DNA from: JALONO01 sp038209965
GTDB taxonomy: Bacteria; Bacteroidota; Bacteroidia; Cytophagales; Thermoflexibacteraceae
DNA: 37,898 bases
Assembly (NCBI GenBank): GCA_038209965.1
Contig: JBBQXF010000041.1
Coordinates: 1 to 37,898 of the forward strand
Direction: 5' to 3'
Shown: positions 32,464 through 37,898 of the stretch, piece by piece
How the letters are laid out: each line of letters begins with the position of its first letter
Position numbering within the stretch: the first letter of the stretch is position 1
Notes under the pieces: generated by a model
Told to the model about the DNA's origin: nothing
Seen by the model: the letters and a program-made list of their open reading frames with translations, nothing else
Database searches by the model: none
Made by a program: the position numbers and the translations under genes

Positions 32464-33831
32464 TTATTTGCCCTCTTTGTCGAGCAACTCGCCCGCCCAA
32501 TTAAAGCGATCGGAGGCTGAAAAAGCCCACGGGGCCGCATTGTTCTCAATATTGGCAAACATGCTGTTCCACGAGGCGGGCGTGCCCGATTCTTCCATAG
32601 CCACATACTGCCTCACTTGCACGATGATGTCAAGCGGGTTGATGTTGATCGGGCAGGCATCCGTACAGGCATTGCAAGTGGTGCAGGCCATCATTTCTTC
32701 TTTGGTAATATAATCGCCATAGAGCGACTTGCCATCATCGTGGCCCGGCCCAACGTCGGCCAAGTGCTGGCCCATTTCCTCGAGCCGGTCGCGGGTGTCC
32801 ATCATCACTTTTCGGGGAGAGAGCAGTTTGCCAGTCAGGTTGGCGGGGCACACTGCAGTGCAGCGCCCACACTCGGTGCAACTGTAGGCATCCATGAGGT
32901 TTTTCCAAGTCAGGTCGGCCACATCTTTGGCCCCAAAACGGCCCACTTCGGCGGAAACTTCCGGGGTGGGGGTTTCTTCGGCCAAGCCCAGCATGGAGCG
33001 CACTTCGCGGGTCACTACGGGCATATTGACCAATTTGCCCTTGGCGTCCAGATCCGAAAAATAGGTGTTGGGAAAAGCCAACCCAATGTGCAAGTGTTTG
33101 GAATAGGTCACATACACGGCAAAAGATAGGATGCCCAAGATATGGAGCCACCACGCGCCGCGTTCCAGCCCCAGCAGGGCCGAGGTAGAAAGGCCCTCGT
33201 ACAAGGGGACGAGCAAACCACTAAACAGAAAAGGCCCAACGGGGTGATAGTGGGCATTTACATAGTCACTTTCGCCACCGCGCCCTTGCAATATGGTATC
33301 GGCTGCGTTCATGGTCAAGAGGCAGAGCATGAGCGCAATCTCAACGACCAAGATAATGGTGGCATCCAGCCGGGGCCAAGCGGTCATCTCGCGTGACCAA
33401 AACCGGGGGACGAGCCGGGAATAACGCCGAAACAAAAACACGACGCAGACCAGAATAACGCTTACGGCCAGAAATTCAAAAAAGTTGATCAGCCAAGGAT
33501 ATAAGCTGCCCAAGAACGGCGCAAAAATCCGGTGCTGGCCGGTGAGGCCGTCAATGATGATTTCCAACACCTCGATATTGATCAGCAGAAAGGCCGAATA
33601 AATGACAAAGTGCATCAGGCCCACGAAGGGGCGGTCAAACATCTTCTTTTGGCCAAAAGCAATGAGCAACATGGTTCGCCAGCGTTCGGCCGGCCGGTCG
33701 GTCCGATCCAAGGGCTGGCCCAGTTGGATATTGCCCTTGATGCGCAGCACCCGCTGAGTTACTGCAATGACGGCAGCCAGCAGGGCAGCCAAAAAAAACA
33801 ACTGTTGAATAAGAGAAACAAAAATAGCCAT
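32464..33831 (-). CDS. Membrane-bound Fe-S oxidoreductase (HdrD/GlpC-like)
   Basis: From the ATG at 33831 the protein has 455 residues (a TTG at 33846 is a weaker start). The N-terminal 270 residues hold about five or six membrane helices of the type found in the heterodisulfide reductase gamma or nitrate reductase gamma cytochrome fold, with several His. A cytosolic domain follows with two [4Fe-4S] motifs: CTECGRCTAVCP (C318, C321, C324, C328) and CTTCNACTDACP (C383, C386, C389, C393). It probably passes electrons between quinone and a soluble partner. In Bacteroidota a CCG-domain Fe-S protein usually follows; here the next gene is an SDR, so the partner is missing or elsewhere. Confidence 0.88.
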   Translation of the reverse strand: MAIFVSLIQQLFFLAALLAAVIAVTQRVLRIKGNIQLGQPLDRTDRPAERWRTMLLIAFGQKKMFDRPFVGLMHFVIYSAFLLINIEVLEIIIDGLTGQHRIFAPFLGSLYPWLINFFEFLAVSVILVCVVFLFRRYSRLVPRFWSREMTAWPRLDATIILVVEIALMLCLLTMNAADTILQGRGGESDYVNAHYHPVGPFLFSGLLVPLYEGLSTSALLGLERGAWWLHILGILSFAVYVTYSKHLHIGLAFPNTYFSDLDAKGKLVNMPVVTREVRSMLGLAEETPTPEVSAEVGRFGAKDVADLTWKNLMDAYSCTECGRCTAVCPANLTGKLLSPRKVMMDTRDRLEEMGQHLADVGPGHDDGKSLYGDYITKEEMMACTTCNACTDACPININPLDIIVQVRQYVAMEESGTPASWNSMFANIENNAAPWAFSASDRFNWAGELLDKEGK

Positions 33832-33958
33832 GCGGTTTATAATCAAAGGACGAATTTACGTTTTTCCTTGGTTTTCTGTGCCAGTACTCAATCATTTATT
33901 GGCCGTAAATTGGGAAACTTTTGCCGTCCGGCACGCTGCCCGGGCGCAAACAGGGCAG

Positions 33959-35320
33959 TTATGGCAGTTTTTGCGTCAACCGGTTCAGGATTTCGGCAAA
34001 GTAAGTCGCATTGCCCGGGCCAAACCAATTCATGGTGCGGGTTTCGTAGGAGTCGAGGTGATTATAATAGCTGTCGGGCGTGATGTAGCCCACGTAGCCG
34101 CCATTGAAACTGGTGATCAGCAGTTGACGGCCCTGCTTGGCTTGCGCGGCCTCCAAGGCGGGCACCAGTTCCCCCGAAAAATCGCAGGGCAGCCCCACCA
34201 GCACCAGCGAACCAAGCCGCAGTGCGTTCATCTGCACTGGGTAGCCGCCATAAAGCGCATGGAACACCCAAGGCCGCACCCGCCAGTTTTTGGAAAGGCG
34301 GATTTGTGGTTCGCGCAGGTACAGGGGAGTGGCCACGGAGGCCAGCGTGGACAGGCTATCGGGAACCAAGGAGCGCAATGCACCAACTACTTGGCGGCCC
34401 AGACTGTCGCCCATAAACTGGAGCTGGGCCAGATCATCGCCACTGGGCCCATCGGCCGGCCCGTGGCTGCCCACCGCCCCGGCCATGAACAACGCAAATT
34501 CCACTCCGGGCTGTTGCTCCAACCGGGCAATCAATTGGCCGGGGTAATCATTGGACACAAACATTTTATCGCCCGATAAACAGGTGGCGTGGGCGGTGAA
34601 CGACGTAATCAAGGCGGTTTTGCCAGTGGCAGTTTGCAAGCGGATCACGTGGGCCCACGGATACTCCGCCCCCTGATCGATCAGCCGGTTGAGCACCAGC
34701 GTCCCGGCGTTGACCTTGCCGTGGGCCAGCGAAACCGGCTCTGGGCGTTTTTCGGCCCGCCGGACGGCCTGAACAATGGCCTGGGCAACGTAGTCTACAA
34801 TCGCTTGATCGTATTTTCCGGCAAAAGCTTCGCCGATCGTTTTTTCGCCCCATCCGCCCAAGCTGTTGTGGGTGTGAGAGGCCCCAAAGTAAAGTTGGCC
34901 CGGCCCGTAGCCCAAATTGAGCAACATGAACGCTGCTTTTTGGGCAATGGTGGGCGGCACAATGAGCATGTCCAAACTGATGATGGCCACTTTGAGCTGG
35001 CCCTTGCGCAGCACGATGGCCCGGACAAACAGCGAATCGTGGATGCCCTCGCTCAACTTGCCCGCGCGGTTGGCATAGCCAGCCAATGGCGAAGGTTTGG
35101 CGGGCGTGATGTGGGCCTTGCCCCAACTGGCCCGGAGCAGACTGTCCGGCTCACCCACCTGCACGGGCGCGGATTCGACAGCTTGGATCGTACTCCGATA
35201 AAATTCGCCGTTTTGGTAGGGAGAATCGTCCACAATGGCAACGCCCGCCACCACTGCCACTACAAGAATGGTCAACAGCCCCAATCCCACATAACGTAAA
35301 ATGAGCCCCAATTTTTTCAT
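33959..35320 (-). CDS. Neutral/alkaline ceramidase-like hydrolase, membrane-anchored
   Basis: The 453-residue protein starts at the ATG at 35320; a GTG at 35329 is an alternative. One hydrophobic helix at about 4-28, after KKLGLILRY, should be an uncleaved signal anchor that places the rest in the periplasm. The catalytic domain resembles the N-terminal part of neutral ceramidases: GKAHITPAKPSPLAGY, LDMLIVPP, and the zinc site GASHTHNSLGG (H149, H151), with a later HATCLSG segment and GAVGSHGPADG. It lacks the C-terminal Ig-like domain and is shorter than the 650-plus residues of true ceramidases. The substrate could be a sphingolipid or another amide; Bacteroidota make sphingolipids, but the link is inference. 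Confidence 0.8.
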   Translation of the reverse strand: MKKLGLILRYVGLGLLTILVVAVVAGVAIVDDSPYQNGEFYRSTIQAVESAPVQVGEPDSLLRASWGKAHITPAKPSPLAGYANRAGKLSEGIHDSLFVRAIVLRKGQLKVAIISLDMLIVPPTIAQKAAFMLLNLGYGPGQLYFGASHTHNSLGGWGEKTIGEAFAGKYDQAIVDYVAQAIVQAVRRAEKRPEPVSLAHGKVNAGTLVLNRLIDQGAEYPWAHVIRLQTATGKTALITSFTAHATCLSGDKMFVSNDYPGQLIARLEQQPGVEFALFMAGAVGSHGPADGPSGDDLAQLQFMGDSLGRQVVGALRSLVPDSLSTLASVATPLYLREPQIRLSKNWRVRPWVFHALYGGYPVQMNALRLGSLVLVGLPCDFSGELVPALEAAQAKQGRQLLITSFNGGYVGYITPDSYYNHLDSYETRTMNWFGPGNATYFAEILNRLTQKLP

Positions 35321-35351
35321 AACGTGCACTGATGAGTGTAAACTAACTTAT

Positions 35352-35372
35352 TACTTTTGTGAGATACCTTTG
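35352..35372 (+). promoter_or_regulatory. Two candidate -7 elements before the SnoaL-like gene
   Basis: TACTTTTG (35352-35359) and TACCTTTG (35365-35372) both match TAnnTTTG on the plus strand, 13 bases apart. Neither has a -33 TTG at standard spacing. The leader to the ATG at 35525 would be about 150 bases. Confidence 0.3.
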
Positions 35373-35524
35373 TGCAAATATTTAGTTTTATAACGAGACC
35401 AAAATAGCTGCTCAGGATGAATCGATTAATTGGCCTGCTTTTCAGGGATTTTTCCTTTTGTCATCCCCTAAAACAAGGTTGATTGCCCGCATTTGGTCAA
35501 TTCTTCAACTCCTCACCCACCCAC

Positions 35525-35950
35525 ATGGATCCATTGCTCATTGCCAACCAAGCCTTTTACCAAGCCATTATCGATAAGCGTGTGGCTGATATTTGCGCCC
35601 ATTATGTCCAATCGCCCCAAACCTACGTATTTGTGGAGGGTCCGCGCTATTCCACGCTAGGCTATGCCAATATTGCCAGGGGATGGGACGATTTCTGCGC
35701 CTCCGCCCTTACGCTGGAGAAAATTGAGTGGGTCGAGGGCCCATTTACCGAAATCGAAGGAACAATGGGCTGGGTCGGGGGCATGATCGTGCTCACCGTC
35801 CAACTCCGGGAGCAAACGTTCAGCGTCCAGTTCCGGGCCACTTTCATCCTGCGCCAGGCGGCTGATGGCCTGTGGCTGATCACCCACGAACACGTGTCAG
35901 GTCCGTTGCCGGATCCGTATGGTATTGGGGATTGGTTGAAAAAACAGTAA
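35525..35950 (+). CDS. SnoaL-like / DUF4440-type nuclear transport factor 2 fold protein
   Basis: From the ATG at 35525 the protein has 141 residues; a TTG at 35483 would add 14 more. The pattern of an N-terminal helix (LIANQAFYQAIIDKRVADICAHYV), a WDDFCASALTLE helix and C-terminal beta strands ending ADGLWLITHEHVSGP is the NTF2-like cone fold seen in SnoaL and DUF4440 proteins. Such proteins are small cytosolic isomerases, binding proteins or enzymes of unknown reaction. The closing HEHVS is the usual signature of the stress-associated ketosteroid isomerase-like subgroup. The substrate is not inferable. It stands alone. Confidence 0.78.
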   Translation: MDPLLIANQAFYQAIIDKRVADICAHYVQSPQTYVFVEGPRYSTLGYANIARGWDDFCASALTLEKIEWVEGPFTEIEGTMGWVGGMIVLTVQLREQTFSVQFRATFILRQAADGLWLITHEHVSGPLPDPYGIGDWLKKQ

Positions 35951-36113
35951 ATTATGGATCAAGCCTTACATGGCAAAACGGCACTTGTTGTCCGCCAGAA
36001 AAACCCAATAGTTAGGCTGTTCGGCGAGTTTCGGTAGTTTTAGGGCCAAAAAAGCTCTTTTTTTCGGTTAATACTGGTAGCCAATGTTTGCAATTAGGAA
36101 AAAAGGGAGTATG

Positions 36114-36149
36114 TTTACCCAAAACTTACAGGTGTAAGTTTTGGGTAAA
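36114..36149. repeat. Perfect 17-bp-arm palindrome upstream of the universal stress gene
   Basis: TTTACCCAAAACTTACA (36114-36130) and its exact reverse complement TGTAAGTTTTGGGTAAA (36133-36149) flank a two-base centre, GG. The element lies 163 bases after the SnoaL-like gene and 90 bases before the stress-protein ATG. There is no T run after it, so it is a poor rho-independent terminator; an operator, a transcript-end structure or a short mobile repeat is more likely. Confidence 0.85.
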
Positions 36150-36239
36150 TTAAATACTTAACAACGTGTGCACTAACCCACCTTGTGTTGATGGCCCTTT
36201 TGTCCAACTGCTTACTTATTGCCAAAACGAACTGGCCGT

Positions 36240-37070
36240 ATGAAAATCAAAACGATTTTAGTGCCCACCGATTTTTCCGATGCCGCCGGAAACGCCCTAC
36301 ACTTGGCAGCCGCTTTGGCCCGCCGGAGCGATGCTGATCTGCTCTTGTTGCATGTGATCGAATTGCCCATCGGCAGTCCGGTTGCGCCCAACCACCGCGA
36401 ATCATCAGACGCTCATTTGCCCCATAAATTGGCTGAGACCAAAGAAAAGCTGAGGCTGCTGTCCGAAATTTACCCAGATCTTCATATTCGCAAGCATGTG
36501 GTGCTGGACGATGAAGGCCGGGCGCTGGCCGATTTTGTGACCGAGGAAGTCGCCGACCTGATTGTGCTGGGCACCAAGGAAGACGGTCGGCTAGAAAAAA
36601 CCAAGGGGAGCGGTACGATTGAAAAAATCATTCGAATGGCCCAAGTCCCCGTGTTCACGGTAAAATCACCGATGAATGCCACGAGCTTGGCCAATATCGT
36701 TTTTGCTTCCAATTTCAAGGAAGTGCCTGGCCGGGTAGTGGAAAACCTCAAGGCCATTCAAGAACTGTTCGGATCGGTGGTGCATTTTGTCAAAATTGTC
36801 CCCCCCCGGGTGGAAGTGAGCACCCAGCGTGAAACCCTGGACGTGATCCTTGATTTTGCTACCCGACACGAATTTGACCATTATACCTTCAATATTTACA
36901 TTGGCGAATCCAAAGAGGTGGCCATTCGCAAGTTTGCCGAATCGGTAAAAGCTGATTTGATCGCAATGTCCATTTCGGGGCGCGACGGGATCGCCCATTT
37001 CCTATTTGGCAATCTCACCGAAAAAATGGCCAATACCTCCAACCAATCGATGCTGACCCTTTGCGAATAA
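36240..37070 (+). CDS. Universal stress protein, tandem UspA domains
   Basis: From the ATG at 36240 the protein has 276 residues in two Usp modules, about 1-145 and 146-276. The first has KTILVPTDFSDAAGNAL, the central LIVLGTKEDG and an ATP-loop-like GSGTIEKII. The second has NIVFASNFKE, DLIAMSISGRDGIAHFLFGN and ends TEKMANTSNQSMLTLCE. The loop spacing of the second copy partly fits the ATP-binding pattern GX2GX9G, while the first is more degenerate. It is cytosolic. Tandem Usp proteins are common in Bacteroidota and respond to stress or growth arrest. A longer start at 36219 is possible but less likely. Confidence 0.92.
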   Translation: MKIKTILVPTDFSDAAGNALHLAAALARRSDADLLLLHVIELPIGSPVAPNHRESSDAHLPHKLAETKEKLRLLSEIYPDLHIRKHVVLDDEGRALADFVTEEVADLIVLGTKEDGRLEKTKGSGTIEKIIRMAQVPVFTVKSPMNATSLANIVFASNFKEVPGRVVENLKAIQELFGSVVHFVKIVPPRVEVSTQRETLDVILDFATRHEFDHYTFNIYIGESKEVAIRKFAESVKADLIAMSISGRDGIAHFLFGNLTEKMANTSNQSMLTLCE

Positions 37071-37081
37071 GCCTGATTTGA

Positions 37082-37125
37082 AAAAAACCGCTCTCCTTTT
37101 TTGACCAAAACGAGAGCGGTTTTTT
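37082..37125. terminator. Bidirectional rho-independent terminator
   Basis: Perfect 14-bp arms (37082-37095 and 37112-37125; AAAAAACCGCTCTC with its complement) with A and T runs on the outer sides. It can serve both the stress-protein gene (+) and the convergent photolyase gene (-). Confidence 0.92.
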
Positions 37126-37184
37126 CGTCTATAATAATCTGGTAATCAATACGTTAATGCCCCGTCTGTTCGCGCAAGTCAGCC

Positions 37185-37898
37185 CTAGAGATCGGCCAAA
37201 TTGGCCAAATAGGCTTCCGCTTGGGCCAGGATCTTGGTTTGCTCTTCGGGCAGCACTTTGTCCCATGTGACGTAGGCCATGCCGATGCGCGGGTTCTTGA
37301 CCAACTTGGCGCGGTGGCGATCATAAAAATGCCAATACAAACTATTGAACGGGCAGGCTTTTTCCCCGTGTTTCTTGTCCTTGTCGTACACACAAGTTTT
37401 ACAATAGTTGCTCATTTTATTGATATAGTTGGCGCTGCCCACGTAGGGCTTGGTTCCCACTATGCCCCCATCGGCAAACTGGCTCATGCCCCGCGTGTTG
37501 GTGATTTCCACCCACTCGATGGCATCGGCATAAACGCCCAAGTACCAAGCGTCCACCGCATCGGGGTGGGTGCCGGCCAAGCTGGCAAACGCGCCCGTGA
37601 TCATCAGCCGCTGGATGTGGTGGGCATAGGCCCCGTCCAGTGACTGATTGATCGCATGGTGCAGACAGTTCATCTTCACTTTGCCCGTCCAGAACCAATC
37701 GGGCAAGGGCCGCTGGTGGTCAAAAAAGTTGAGCTGGGCAAAGCTGGGCATCTTGTCCCAATAAATGCCGCGCATGTATTCCCGCCAGCCGATGATCTGC
37801 CGGACAAACCCCTCGATCTGGGGCAGGGAAATTTCGGTGGGCCGCTTTTCCCACTCACCAATGGCCGCCTGCACCACTTCTAGCGGGTGCAACAGCTT
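37185..37898 (-). CDS. Fe-S cluster photolyase / cryptochrome (PhrB-type), C-terminal part
   Basis: The gene runs off the right edge; the 237 residues seen are the C-terminal FAD-binding half of a prokaryotic (6-4) photolyase-type protein. Motifs include VRQIIGWREYMRGIYW, MNCLHHAINQSL, ITGAFASLAG, WYLGVYADAIEWVE, NTRGMSQFADGG and KACPFNSLYW. Counted from the TTG at 37892, Cys 76, 164, 167 and 180 have the spacing (88, 3, 13) of the four [4Fe-4S] ligands known in Agrobacterium PhrB, so the cluster is very probably present. It repairs UV photoproducts in DNA using light, or acts as a light sensor. The N-terminal antenna-binding domain lies outside the window. Confidence 0.92.
   Translation of the reverse strand, partial: KLLHPLEVVQAAIGEWEKRPTEISLPQIEGFVRQIIGWREYMRGIYWDKMPSFAQLNFFDHQRPLPDWFWTGKVKMNCLHHAINQSLDGAYAHHIQRLMITGAFASLAGTHPDAVDAWYLGVYADAIEWVEITNTRGMSQFADGGIVGTKPYVGSANYINKMSNYCKTCVYDKDKKHGEKACPFNSLYWHFYDRHRAKLVKNPRIGMAYVTWDKVLPEEQTKILAQAEAYLANLADL

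Noticed and set aside
33830..34579. 249-residue plus-strand frame
   Set aside because: Overlaps the Fe-S protein start and the ceramidase-like gene on the other strand; no domain recognised.
1..37898. CRISPR arrays, tRNA or rRNA genes, insertion sequences, toxin-antitoxin or defence genes
   Set aside because: None found on reading both strands; no regularly spaced repeats, no cloverleaf-like sequence and no transposase or integrase motif.

Overview
The window is a stretch of bacterial chromosome that reads as Bacteroidota, probably a Saprospiria- or Cytophagia-like lineage. Four things point there: a mevalonate-pathway cluster with a GYDIA-type GHMP kinase, an ECF sigma factor paired with an anti-sigma/TonB protein, a PAS sensor that ends after its histidine-containing dimerisation domain, and recurring TAnnTTTG -7 promoter elements, three of them with a TTG or TTTG box 19-20 bases upstream. 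I see no rRNA, tRNA, insertion sequence, phage gene or CRISPR array. Most of it is housekeeping and accessory metabolism, with two decayed genes.

Layout. 1-3064: end of a type 2 IPP isomerase, class II HMG-CoA reductase and GYDIA-type GHMP kinase, closed by a bidirectional terminator. 3137-4144 (-): a PP2C-like phosphatase and a 92-residue partner. 4219-6785 (-): anti-sigma/TonB hybrid, ECF sigma factor with its own promoter, and NudK. 6952-12930: a large AddB-like PD-(D/E)XK nuclease (-), an SDR (+), thiL (-) and a CMP-sugar synthetase-like cytidylyltransferase (-). 13079-15562: a cold-shock protein (-), diverging from an LpxH-like phosphoesterase and a glycosyltransferase (+). 15948-18392: thrS with promoter and terminator, then a cupin pseudogene. 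18483-22595 (-): PBP1A followed by uvrC. 23019-28699 (+): a surface protein of unknown family, an MFS exporter, a broken response regulator, a PAS/DHp protein without an ATPase domain, and a chromate-type transporter. 28823-30697: divergent UDP-glucuronate decarboxylase and SIS-domain protein. 30698-31494: a mostly gene-poor stretch holding a candidate 50-residue protein and competing hairpins. 31495-35320 (-): an SDR, a membrane Fe-S oxidoreductase and a ceramidase-like hydrolase. 35525-37070 (+): a SnoaL-like protein, a perfect 17-bp-arm palindrome and a tandem universal stress protein. 37185-end (-): the C-terminal half of an Fe-S (PhrB-type) photolyase.

Functional themes are isoprenoid precursor synthesis (fni, HMGR, GHMP kinase), envelope building (PBP1A, LpxH-like, glycosyltransferase, UDP-xylose synthase, cytidylyltransferase), DNA repair (AddB-like, UvrC, photolyase) and signalling (ECF sigma pair, PP2C, PAS/DHp). 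No defence island or clearly new multi-gene system is visible. The points most worth a second look are the PAS/DHp protein beside a decayed receiver, the anti-sigma/TonB hybrid, the small gene and alternative hairpins near 31.1-31.4 kb, the palindrome at 36.1 kb, and the very short or absent leaders implied by promoter positions.
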